Below, piece after piece: positions 54,441 to 63,170 of a stretch of DNA of 64,000 bases (positions are counted from its first letter, which is position 1; each line of letters opens with the position of its first letter). The stretch comes from PALSA-600 sp963842335 (GTDB taxonomy: Bacteria; Actinomycetota; Thermoleophilia; Gaiellales; Gaiellaceae): contig CAWJGF010000004.1 of assembly GCA_963842335.1 (NCBI GenBank), positions 1-64,000 on the forward strand, given 5' to 3'. The position numbers were made by a program, and so were the translations under genes. The notes under the pieces are model-generated. The model was not told where the DNA came from. It did not search any database and was given only the letters and a program-made list of their open reading frames with translations.

Positions 54441-55334
54441 GTGCTTGTTTCCCTGATCGTTCTCGGCGTCTTCGTCCTGCTGGTGCTCGTCACGCTCGCC
54501 AAGACGGTGCGTGTGATCCCGCAGGCCAACGCGGGTGTCGTCGAGCGTCTCGGCCGGTACTCGCGGACGCTCACTCCCGGCATGACCCTCGTCATCCCGT
54601 TCGTCGACCGCGTGCGGCCGTTGATCGACCTTCGCGAGCAGGCGGTGTCGTTCGAACCGCAGCCCGTGATCACAGAGGACAACCTCGTCGTGAGCATCGA
54701 TACGGTCATCTACTTTCAGATCACCGATCCCAAGTCGGCGGTCTACGAGATCGCCAACCCGGTGAACGCGATCGACCTCCTCGCCGTTACCACGCTGCGC
54801 AACGTGATCGGCGGCATGACGCTCGAGCAGACGCTGACGTCACGCGAGACGATCAACGACCAGCTGCGGGGCATCCTCGACGAGGCGACCAACAAGTGGG
54901 GCATTCGTGTGCACCGGGTCGAGCTGAAGTCCGTCGAGCCGCCGCCGTCGATCAAGGACACGATGGAGAAGCAGATGCGCGCCGACCGCGAGAAGCGCGC
55001 CGCGATCCTCCAGGCCGAGGGGGTCAAGCAGGCTGCGATCCTCACCGCCGAAGGCGAGAAGCAGTCGGCGATCCTGAAGGCGCAAGGGCAGAAGGAGGCG
55101 GCGATCCTCGAGTCCGAGGGCCAGTCGAAGGCGATCGAGACCGTCTTCGCCGCGATCCACGCCGGAAACCCGGACCCGCAGCTCCTCGCGTACCAGTATC
55201 TCCAGGTGCTGCCTCAGATCGCCCAGGGCGACTCGAACAAGCTCTGGGTGATCCCGAGCGAGCTCACCCAGGCACTCGGACGGATTTCAGACCGAGTTCT
55301 TCCCCCATCCGAGGGAAAACCCGATACAACGTGA
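54441..55334 (+). CDS. SPFH/stomatin-family membrane protein (QmcA-like)
   Basis: 297 residues from GTG 54441, set by AGGAGG 7-8 bp upstream. One N-terminal membrane segment (LVSLIVLGVFVLLVLVTL), the SPFH domain (ANAGVVERLGRYSRTLTPGM; ITEDNLVVSIDTVIYFQITD), and a coiled coil of repeated AxILxAEGxKQ units (residues ~185-235). With NfeD it forms the common bacterial pair thought to organise membrane domains or quality control. Confidence 0.93.
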   Translation: MLVSLIVLGVFVLLVLVTLAKTVRVIPQANAGVVERLGRYSRTLTPGMTLVIPFVDRVRPLIDLREQAVSFEPQPVITEDNLVVSIDTVIYFQITDPKSAVYEIANPVNAIDLLAVTTLRNVIGGMTLEQTLTSRETINDQLRGILDEATNKWGIRVHRVELKSVEPPPSIKDTMEKQMRADREKRAAILQAEGVKQAAILTAEGEKQSAILKAQGQKEAAILESEGQSKAIETVFAAIHAGNPDPQLLAYQYLQVLPQIAQGDSNKLWVIPSELTQALGRISDRVLPPSEGKPDTT

Positions 55335-55375
55335 GGGATGCAGCTTGGCGGGGTTCCTGCCGATGACCACTGCAG

Positions 55376-56302
55376 TTGCTCTCGCCGAAGCGCATTCTCA
55401 ACATCGGATTCGTCCTGGCCGCAATCGTGGTCGGATTCCTCGTGGCGCGCCACTTCGCAAACTCGGGCTGGCCGCTGCACCGCGCGAACTTCTGGCTTGT
55501 CGCGCTCGCGGCGGTGATCTTCCTCGGCGCGTACGGCGCGAAAGCCTGGGGTTGGCAGCGTCTTTTCCGGCGCGGTGAGCGCCCGGCCGTCCTGACGCTG
55601 GCCGCAGCCGGCGGCGCGGCCTCGGTCGGCGGGATCGCGCTTCCCGGTCGTTGTGACGAGGTCATTCGTGTCGCCGTTGTTCGACGCTGCGGCCGCAAGC
55701 GCGTCAGCATCGGCGCCGTCCTCCTCTCCCTTTTCCTGCTCGGCCTCCTCGACAGCGCCGCGCTCGCTCCGCTCGCATCCGTCGCGCTCGCGGTCGCACA
55801 TGTCGGCGGCTGGATGCAGGCTGGTCTGGTCGTCGTCGCGGTCGCGGGTGTCGCGTCTGCGGCCGTTGTGCTCTCGCTCCCACGGCTCTCGCGCGTCGAA
55901 AGGCTGCAGCGGTTCCGCCTCACGCGCTGGATCGGCGAGAACGCGACGCCGCCCCGCGAGGCCGCGTGGGCCTGGGGCGCGGTTGCAACCTCATGGCTGC
56001 TGCGCTCGCTCGCGACCTTCGTGCTCCTCGCCGCACTCGGGCTGGGTACCGACTTCGCGCTCGCACTCGCGTTCGTCTGTGCGGCGTCAGCGGCCGCTGT
56101 GCTGCCCGTCGCCCCGGCAGGCGCGGCGATGCAAGCCGGCGCCGGTGCGGCGATTCTCGTCGCGTCCGGCATGCACGCCGATCAGGCCGTCGCATTCGGA
56201 ATCGCCGCTCAAGCGCTCGTGATCGCTGCAGGCGCGGCGTGTGTGCTCGCGCTCGGCGCCTGGCGTGCGCAGAGCCGGTTCTTGCCCGCCCTCAGCAGAT
56301 AG
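55376..56302 (+). CDS. Lysylphosphatidylglycerol synthase/UPF0104-like membrane protein
   Basis: About 308 residues with seven or more membrane segments (IGFVLAAIVVGFLVA, NFWLVALAAVIFLGAYGAKA, SLFLLGLLDSAALAPLASVA, and more) and the family's GRCDEVIRVAVVRRCG motif. The flippase/transmembrane part of MprF looks like this. The start is uncertain: TTG 55376 begins the frame, but ATG 55338 with TACAAC 7 bp before it, and ATG 55362, lie in other frames just upstream, so a one-base error near the start is possible. It overlaps the next gene by 11 bp, convergent. Confidence 0.78.
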   Translation: MLSPKRILNIGFVLAAIVVGFLVARHFANSGWPLHRANFWLVALAAVIFLGAYGAKAWGWQRLFRRGERPAVLTLAAAGGAASVGGIALPGRCDEVIRVAVVRRCGRKRVSIGAVLLSLFLLGLLDSAALAPLASVALAVAHVGGWMQAGLVVVAVAGVASAAVVLSLPRLSRVERLQRFRLTRWIGENATPPREAAWAWGAVATSWLLRSLATFVLLAALGLGTDFALALAFVCAASAAAVLPVAPAGAAMQAGAGAAILVASGMHADQAVAFGIAAQALVIAAGAACVLALGAWRAQSRFLPALSR

Positions 56303-57581
56303 GCGTGGCGCCGCAGCTGCGCAGGACGCGCACGCTCGGCACCCCGCTTCGCCACCTGAGACGGATGCGGACGCTCGCCGCGTCGTTCTCGTACCGCAGC
56401 TCGCGCAGATAGAGGTTCGGATTGGTGCGGTGCACGAGGTCGTAGTCGCCGGCGGGCACGCTCGACAGCGCGACATTCTGGCCATGGAAGAACGCGGGGT
56501 ACCGGTCGGTGTAGCCGAGTGACGTTCCCTCGACGACCCGTGTCGCCTCCGGGTGGTACTGCTCGCAGTCGCCGAGGAACACCGGATGGCGTCCGGGCCA
56601 CACGCCGGGCGCGGCGCCCCAGTGGTCGGCCAGGCAAAAGCCGCTCTTCCGGTCGCTCATCAGCACGGTGCCTGCGAGCGTCCGCAGCTGGAAGATGTCG
56701 AACTTCATCAGGTGCCAGTGATGGTGGGGCGGTGAGTTCGTGTAGCGGAGCCGGCCGGCATTCGCGTACGTCCGCCACCGGTCGTTCCGGAGCTTCACGT
56801 GCTGCGTACCGGTCATCAGCTGCTGGCCGGGTTTGCGCACACCGACGATCATCGACGGCCCGAGCCCGACGTTGTCGACGAGCGACGTGAAGCCGATCAC
56901 CCAGTGGCCGTCGCCACCGCCGACGATCAGGCCCGTAGGCGGGCGCTGGTCGAGGTCGGGAAGCAACTCTCGGACGCCGACATGTGGGCGCCAGGCAGGT
57001 TGCGTCCCGTTGCCGATCTCACGGCCGTCGATGTAGAGCTTGCCGTCGAGGGCGTACGCGACCTGCTTGCCGCCCGGGGACCAGGTGGGGTCGGCGCCTG
57101 CTCCGATCATCCTCGTTCCGGCGATCACCTCGCCTTCGCTCACATAGGCGAGTCGGCCCGCGGCCGAGTACGCCGGTTCGGTCCCGGAGACGACGTGGCG
57201 AACATCGCCGCCGAACCAGCGCGCCGAGTAGATCTCTCCGTCGCGGTCATACGCGATCCGCGCGCCGTCGGGTGACCACGCGGGGTGTCCGCCGACGGCG
57301 AGCCGGCGCAGGTCGAGACCGTCTGCACGAACCGTCCACACGCGATCGCCGCGTGAGAACGCCAGGCGCTTGCCGTTCGGTGCCCACGACGGATCGTTCG
57401 CGTTCGCGACGAGCAACGCGCGGTGCGTCCCATCCGCATCTGCGACCCAGAGATCGCCGCGGCTGACGTAGGCGATGCGCTCGGCGTTGGCACTCCAGGC
57501 CGGCGCATAGCCGACGGGAATCGTCCGGTGCGCGCCGATGTGGATACCGAAGAGCGCAAACGCAAGCGCGGCCAGCTTCAC
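56292..57581 (-). CDS. Secreted beta-propeller (PD40) protein fused to a lysyl-oxidase-like domain
   Basis: 429 residues. After a short signal (KLAALAFALFGIHIG), residues ~25-205 are TolB-like PD40 repeats (PAWSPDGARIAYDRDGEIYS; PTWSPGGKQVAYALDGKLYI). Residues ~215-415 resemble the copper lysyl oxidase family: H286, H287, H288 and H290 in PPHHHWHLMKFDIFQL, then a Tyr/Asp/His-rich end with GDYDLVHRTNPNLYLREL. Lysyl oxidases oxidise peptidyl lysine amines with a copper/quinone centre. The GTG start overlaps the CoA-transferase stop, so the two are coupled. The function is inferred; the pairing of the domains is unusual. Confidence 0.8.
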   Translation of the reverse strand: MKLAALAFALFGIHIGAHRTIPVGYAPAWSANAERIAYVSRGDLWVADADGTHRALLVANANDPSWAPNGKRLAFSRGDRVWTVRADGLDLRRLAVGGHPAWSPDGARIAYDRDGEIYSARWFGGDVRHVVSGTEPAYSAAGRLAYVSEGEVIAGTRMIGAGADPTWSPGGKQVAYALDGKLYIDGREIGNGTQPAWRPHVGVRELLPDLDQRPPTGLIVGGGDGHWVIGFTSLVDNVGLGPSMIVGVRKPGQQLMTGTQHVKLRNDRWRTYANAGRLRYTNSPPHHHWHLMKFDIFQLRTLAGTVLMSDRKSGFCLADHWGAAPGVWPGRHPVFLGDCEQYHPEATRVVEGTSLGYTDRYPAFFHGQNVALSSVPAGDYDLVHRTNPNLYLRELRYENDAASVRIRLRWRSGVPSVRVLRSCGATPIC

Positions 57582-58441
57582 GCGAGCGCTGTCGCCGCTT
57601 CGGCGCGGGTCGAGACCGGTCCGACGCAGGTGTCCTCATGCTCGAGCAGGTCGAGCCACTGGCGCATGGTGCGCGTGCGAAAGAGGGCGGTCAGCTCGGG
57701 GAGGTCGGGCTCGAACGCGCGACCGACGAGCTCGGGCTGGTCGATCAGCTCGCAGAGCCGCTGCCAGAACTTCGGCTCGAGAGCCGCGACAGTGAGGTGG
57801 CGGCGGTCGGAGGTCTCGTAGATGCGGTAGCAAGCGACGCCGCCGGTGAGGAAACGTGGGATCGTTTCCCGCTCCGCCCGGTGCGAGACGAACCGGTGGG
57901 ACCCGTGCGTCATCGAGAGCACGATCTTCGCGCCACGGCCGGTTCGCTCCCGTTCGAGGAGCGCCGCGAGAACCTCGATCACCACCCCCTGGCCTCCGGC
58001 CGCGAGGTCGGCGATCTGCACGGGCGGCATTGCCGGCGCCGTGTCGGCGAGCACGCCGGCGTAGCCCTGGTAGTTCAAGTCGTGACCGGCCTGGCCGGCG
58101 TGCGGCCCGTCGGCACCGAAACCGGTGATCGAGCAGAGGATCGTCGTCTGCGCGAGCTCGACCCCGAGACGGTCCCACACGCCGGGCCGGAAGCCGTCGA
58201 AGACGATGTCGGCTTCGAGGAGAGCCCGCGGGGCCGGGTCGTTGCGAGCATCCCAGGTGAGAACCTCCTTGCCGTCGTTGAGGGCCCGATACCACTCGGG
58301 CGCCGCGGCTTGCATGGGGTCACCGTCGGGCGGCTCGATCTTCAAGACCCGTGCGCCGAGGCGCAGCAGCTCCCTGCTCGCGAACGGCCCTGGCAGGTAA
58401 CGGCTGAGGTCCGCGACGGTCACGCCGGTGAGCGGTTGCAT
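57578..58441 (-). CDS. Family III CoA-transferase (CaiB/BaiF; alpha-methylacyl-CoA racemase-like)
   Basis: 287 residues. N-terminal GVTVADLSRYLPGPFASREL and LLRLGARVLKIEPPDGDP are the CoA-binding signature; the catalytic Asp is in QIADLAAGGQGVV. It is shorter than the usual 360-400, closer to small racemase-like members. CATAAT lies 7 bp before the ATG, so it is probably leaderless. First gene of a two-gene unit with the lysyl-oxidase-like protein. Confidence 0.88.
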   Translation of the reverse strand: MQPLTGVTVADLSRYLPGPFASRELLRLGARVLKIEPPDGDPMQAAAPEWYRALNDGKEVLTWDARNDPAPRALLEADIVFDGFRPGVWDRLGVELAQTTILCSITGFGADGPHAGQAGHDLNYQGYAGVLADTAPAMPPVQIADLAAGGQGVVIEVLAALLERERTGRGAKIVLSMTHGSHRFVSHRAERETIPRFLTGGVACYRIYETSDRRHLTVAALEPKFWQRLCELIDQPELVGRAFEPDLPELTALFRTRTMRQWLDLLEHEDTCVGPVSTRAEAATALA

Positions 58442-58448
58442 GAAGGCG

Positions 58449-58456
58449 ATTATGCT
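58449..58456. promoter_or_regulatory. Shared -10 block of two divergent leaderless genes
   Basis: On the minus strand CATAAT (58449-58454) is 7 bases before the CoA-transferase ATG. On the plus strand TATGCT (58451-58456) is 7 bases before TTG 58464 of the TetR gene. The two -10 boxes overlap by four bases, so the two promoters should exclude each other. ATG 58452 inside the box is an alternative TetR start. Confidence 0.5.
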
Positions 58457-58463
58457 GTTCGCC

Positions 58464-59051
58464 TTGGCGGAACGGACGATCGACAGACGGAGGGAACTCG
58501 TCGACGCAGCGGTGCGGGTCTTCGCGCGTGACGGATTCCACGGCTCCCGTGTCGGCGATATCGCGGAGGAAGCCGGGGTCGCCCACGGGCTGCTCTACCA
58601 CTACTTTCGCTCGAAGGACGAGGTCCTCGAGACGATCTTTCGGGAGACATGGTCCGGGCTCGTCGCCGAGACGAAACGCATCGAGGAGTCAGGCGATCCT
58701 CTGCGCACGCAGCTGGACAGGTTCGCGCGTGTCTACCTCGGTTCGTGGCTCGTGACGCCCGAGGTGATTCGCGTCCTCGTGCGCGAGGTCGCGCGCAGCC
58801 CGGAGGTCGGGAACCGCGTCGGTGAGATTCGCGAGCTGTTCGTCGTGCTCCAGCGGATGATCGAGGCGGCGAGTGGCCGTGGCGAGGTGCGTGCCGAGTG
58901 CGATGCGCAACTTGCAGCGTGGGCGGTGTACGGCGCGTTCGAAGAGATCCTCACCGGCTGGGTGCTCGGCCAGTTGCCCTCCGAGGATCGCGACGTCGAG
59001 CGTGCGGTCGCCACTGTCGTCGACGTCACGTGCGCGGGGCTGGCGGCGTGA
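58464..59051 (+). CDS. TetR-family transcriptional regulator
   Basis: 195 residues from TTG 58464 (MAERTIDRRRELVDAAVRVF); ATG 58452 is in frame. HTH: VGDIAEEAGVAHGLLYHYFR. The C-terminal part resembles FadR-like TetR proteins of fatty acid degradation (GSWLVTPEVIRVLVREVARS). It begins an operon with the two cupins (4-bp overlap) and faces the CoA-transferase gene, a probable target. Confidence 0.9.
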   Translation: MAERTIDRRRELVDAAVRVFARDGFHGSRVGDIAEEAGVAHGLLYHYFRSKDEVLETIFRETWSGLVAETKRIEESGDPLRTQLDRFARVYLGSWLVTPEVIRVLVREVARSPEVGNRVGEIRELFVVLQRMIEAASGRGEVRAECDAQLAAWAVYGAFEEILTGWVLGQLPSEDRDVERAVATVVDVTCAGLAA

Positions 59052-59515
59052 CGGAGGTCTTCAACCTGCTCGACGGCGAGGTGGCCGAGGAGAAACGCGC
59101 GCGCGACGGGCACCGGTTCCTGCGCGCGATGATCGGGCAGGCTGTCGGCGCGAAGCTGACCGGGCTCAGCCTGTACGAGCTGCCGGCGGGCCAGAGTGCC
59201 TGGCCGTATCACTACGAGCTGAATCGTGAGGAATGGGTGATCGTCGTCGACGGCGAGGTCGTCGTGCGGACACCTGCGGGCGACCGGACGATGCGTGCCG
59301 GCGACGTCGCGTGCTTCCCGGTCGGCGAAGCCGGAGCGCATCAGGTGCGAAACGACTCCGATCGGCCGGCGCGATTTGCGATGCCGTCCTCCTGGGCGGG
59401 GAACGGGTATGTCGCGATCCGGCCGGACAGCCACACGGCGCTGATCGTCGGTGGGGACTTTCGCCGCATCGTGCCGCTCGACGAGGGTCTCGGCTTCTGG
59501 GATCGCGAGCCGTGA
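59048..59515 (+). CDS. Cupin-domain protein, copy 1
   Basis: 155 residues, a single cupin barrel: SLYELPAGQSAWPYHYELNR followed by EEWVIVVDG (motif 1, with His and Glu but Tyr in place of the second His) and AGDVACFPVGEAGAHQVRN (motif 2). The enzymatic role is unknown. The GTG overlaps the TetR stop by 4 bp, and copy 2 follows with another 4-bp overlap. Confidence 0.85.
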   Translation: MTEVFNLLDGEVAEEKRARDGHRFLRAMIGQAVGAKLTGLSLYELPAGQSAWPYHYELNREEWVIVVDGEVVVRTPAGDRTMRAGDVACFPVGEAGAHQVRNDSDRPARFAMPSSWAGNGYVAIRPDSHTALIVGGDFRRIVPLDEGLGFWDREP

Positions 59516-59967
59516 GCGAGGTCAACCTCTTCACGGTTGGCGTGACGAAGGACGACGACGATCCGGACGGGTACCACACGTCATACGCGCGTGTCGGGCC
59601 GCTCGTCGGCGGGAGCGAGCTCGGGCTCTCGGTCTACGTGCTCCCGCCCGGTCAGAGCATTTGCCCCTACCACTACGAGACGGGCGAGGAGGAGTGGCTG
59701 ATCGCGCTCGTGGGAACGCCGACGCTGCGCACGCCCGACGGCGACGTCGAGCTTCGGCCATGGGACATCGCCTTCTTCCCCGCGGCCGAGGAAGGGGCGC
59801 ACAAGGTGACGAACAGGACCGACGAGACGGTGCGCGTGGCGATCTGGTCGAACCGGGTCAATCCCAGCACCGCGATCTATCCCGACTCGCAAAAAGTCGG
59901 CGCGTGGCCACCGGGCAAGCTCTTCCGCCTCGCCGACGCTGTCGACTACTGGGAAGGCGAGCTCTAA
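59512..59967 (+). CDS. Cupin-domain protein, copy 2
   Basis: 151 residues, a paralogue of the preceding gene: SVYVLPPGQSICPYHYETGE, EEWLIALVG, and PWDIAFFPAAEEGAHKVTN align along most of their length. This pair is a tandem duplication that has diverged. GTG start in a GTGA overlap. It ends just before the REP-like elements. Confidence 0.85.
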   Translation: MSEVNLFTVGVTKDDDDPDGYHTSYARVGPLVGGSELGLSVYVLPPGQSICPYHYETGEEEWLIALVGTPTLRTPDGDVELRPWDIAFFPAAEEGAHKVTNRTDETVRVAIWSNRVNPSTAIYPDSQKVGAWPPGKLFRLADAVDYWEGEL

Positions 59968-59983
59968 GGGACTGGTCCGTCGA

Positions 59984-60018
59984 AGACATGTCCCGGGGAC
60001 AGTCCCCAGGACCTGTCT
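59984..60018. repeat. REP-like palindromic element, copy 1
   Basis: A 35-nt near-palindrome: outer arms AGACATGTCC/GGACCTGTCT (one mismatch) around an inner GGGGACAGTCCCC hairpin. The core 28 bases (59985-60012) match copy 2 at 26 positions. It lies directly upstream of a REP-associated transposase gene. Confidence 0.8.
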
Positions 60019-60073
60019 GTTTCCGCCGCCCCTGGTGGAGCCGATCGCGGCCGCGTCAGCCGGCCGTTTCGGG

Positions 60074-60104
60074 ACATGTCCGGGGGACAGTCCCCGGGAC
60101 ACGT
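60074..60104. repeat. REP-like palindromic element, copy 2
   Basis: Second copy in the same orientation, 88 bp downstream of copy 1: ACATGTCC/GGACACGT arms around GGGGGACAGTCCCC. It ends about 65 bp before the transposase start. Confidence 0.8.
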
Positions 60105-60168
60105 GGGTTTCGGACCTGCGCGAAACAGCGGATTGCGCACGCTGCCGGCGGTCGGTTAGCTTCGCGCC

Positions 60169-60618
60169 GTGGCTCGCCTGCCTCGCTGTGTTCTTCCCGA
60201 CGTCGCCGTCTACCACGTGACCGGCCGAGGCGTCGGCGGCCAGGACATCTACCGCGACGACGCGGATCACACGCGCTTCGCCAAGCTCCAGCGGCTCGCC
60301 GCTCTGCGGTGGCGCTGGCACGTGCTCGCCTCCTGCCAGATGACCAACCACTTCCACATCGTCGTCCTCGGCGAGCTCGAGAACGTCTCGCGAGGAATGC
60401 ACCTTCTGAACTTTCGCTACGCGCAGCGCTTCAACGAGCGCTACGACCGTCGTGGACATCTCTTCCAGGATCGCTTCGACTCGCGCGTCGTCCGCGACGA
60501 TGAGCACCTCGTGCGCGCCTGCGAATACGTCCTCGACAACGCCGTGCGCGCCGGCCTCTGCGCGACACGCGACGAGTGGCCGTGGCTCGGCGGCGAGCTC
60601 GTCGACGACTTACGCTGA
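60169..60618 (+). mobile_element. REP-associated tyrosine transposase (RAYT, Y1/HUH type)
   Basis: 149 residues. HUH motif H61-F-H63 in CQMTNHFHIVV, RAYT signature RRGHLFQDRFDSRVV, and the catalytic Tyr119 in EYVLDNAVRAGL. RAYTs cut and move single-stranded REP hairpins and are usually present once or few times per genome. The two REP-like elements upstream fit this. GTG start with TAGCTT 6 bp before it. The C-terminus overlaps the acyl-CoA dehydrogenase by 9 bp on the other strand. Confidence 0.92.
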
Positions 60619-61833
60619 GGCGTGCACGGGCGAGAGCGCCGGCGCCCACGAGCAGAGCGGCGAGGACTCGCCGCCGCGCCCGTTCAACCGGCGGTACCCA
60701 AGGGCGTGCTCAGCCTGCATCATCTTGTGGATCTGCGTCGTGCCTTCGTAGATGATCGGCGCTCGCGCGTTCCGGAAGTACCGCTCGATGCCGTACTCGC
60801 CCGAGTAGCCGTACGAGCCGAACACCTGGATCGCGAGATGCGCCGCCTCGAACGCCGACTCCGTTGCATGCCACTTCGCAAGCGACGTCTCGCGCGTGTT
60901 CCGCTTCCCCTCGTTCTTCATCCACGCGGCCTGCATGACGAGCAACTTCGAGGTCTCGTAACCGAGCACCATCTTGGCGATCATGTCCTGCACGAACTGG
61001 TACTTGCCGATCGGCTGGCCGAACGTCTGCCGCTCGCGCGCGTATTCGACCGAGCGCTCGAGGCAAGCGCGGACGACGCCGACGCCGCCGGCGGCGACCG
61101 TGAAGCGGCCCTGGTCCAGCGAGTGCATCGCGATCTCGAACCCCTGGCCTTCCTCGCCGATCAGGTTCTCGGCCGGCACCTCGACGTTCTCGAAGAAGAG
61201 CTCGCCCGTGGAACCGGCCCAGATGCCGAGCTTGTTCTCGGTGTCTCGCGTCGTGAACCCTTTCATGCCCTTCTCGAGGACGAACGCGCTGATGCCCTTG
61301 TGGCCCGCGGCGGTGTCGGTCTTCGCGAAGACGAGCGCATGATCGGCGACCGACGCGTACGAGATCCAGTTCTTCTGCCCGTTCAGAACGAACACGTCAC
61401 CCTCACGGCGGGCGGTCGAGCGCATCGACGCGACGTCCGAGCCCGCGTCGGGCTCGGTCAGCCCGAAACACGCAAGCTTCTCGCCCTTCGCCTGCGGCGT
61501 GAGCCAGCGTTGCTTTTGGGTCTCGCTGCCGTACTTGAGGATCGAGAGCGAGTTCAGCCCGACATGCACCGAGATCAGCGTGCGAAACGCAGCCTCACCG
61601 CGTTCGATCTCTTCGCACGCGAGGGCCTCGGCAACGTAGTCGAGCCCCGCGCCGCCGTATTCTTCCGGGACAACGATCCCCAGAATGCCGAGCTCGGCCA
61701 TGCCCTCGATGAGCTCCATGTCGAGCTTGTGGTCGATGTCGTTCTGGATCGCGACCGGCAGGACGCGCTCGTCGACGAACGCCCGGACGGTGTCCTGGAT
61801 CAGGCGCTGCTCGTCGGTCAGTTCGAAATCCAC
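60610..61833 (-). CDS. Acyl-CoA dehydrogenase
   Basis: A flavoenzyme that makes the alpha-beta double bond in acyl-CoA and passes electrons to ETF. 407 residues: MDFELTDEQRLIQDTVRAFV, FAD-binding CFGLTEPDAGSDVASM, and the C-terminal signature RNARAPIIYEGTTQIHKMMQ with the catalytic-base Glu in YEGT. Chain length is not evident. The last ~20 residues (ESSPLCSWAPALSPVHAS) look extra and lie next to the transposase end. Confidence 0.93.
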   Translation of the reverse strand: MDFELTDEQRLIQDTVRAFVDERVLPVAIQNDIDHKLDMELIEGMAELGILGIVVPEEYGGAGLDYVAEALACEEIERGEAAFRTLISVHVGLNSLSILKYGSETQKQRWLTPQAKGEKLACFGLTEPDAGSDVASMRSTARREGDVFVLNGQKNWISYASVADHALVFAKTDTAAGHKGISAFVLEKGMKGFTTRDTENKLGIWAGSTGELFFENVEVPAENLIGEEGQGFEIAMHSLDQGRFTVAAGGVGVVRACLERSVEYARERQTFGQPIGKYQFVQDMIAKMVLGYETSKLLVMQAAWMKNEGKRNTRETSLAKWHATESAFEAAHLAIQVFGSYGYSGEYGIERYFRNARAPIIYEGTTQIHKMMQAEHALGYRRLNGRGGESSPLCSWAPALSPVHASA

Positions 61834-61840
61834 GCGGAGC

Positions 61841-61846
61841 AGGTTA
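61841..61846 (-). promoter_or_regulatory. -10 box TAACCT of the acyl-CoA dehydrogenase, leaderless
   Basis: TAACCT, then GCTCCGC (7 bases), then GTG on the minus strand. Confidence 0.5.
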
Positions 61847-61921
61847 GCTGGCGCTTCAGGCCGACGCTCCCGGCGGTCGCAGGAACGTCCCGGAGCGGTT
61901 GCCGGTCGCGCCGGCCGTCGC

Positions 61922-61950
61922 TACCCTTGTTTGACTGACGAGTCAATCAA
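61922..61950 (+). promoter_or_regulatory. Promoter and FadR-like operator of the second acyl-CoA dehydrogenase
   Basis: TACCCT (61922-61927) is a -10 candidate; the expected transcription start falls in the palindrome TTGACTGACGAGTCAATCAA (61931-61950, 16 of 20 positions symmetric). The inner 18 bases match the Bacillus FadR (TetR family) consensus TGAATGAMTANTCATTCA at about 15 positions. A bound repressor here would block initiation. Confidence 0.5.
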
Positions 61951-61986
61951 CGCGCCACTCACCAACGATTCAGGGAGCTTGAGCAA

Positions 61987-63168
<1,182 letters not shown>

Positions 63169-63170
63169 CC

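Noticed and set aside
59968..60168. CRISPR repeat pair
   Set aside because: Only two palindromic repeats, no uniform spacers or cas genes; the adjacent RAYT gene explains them as REP elements.
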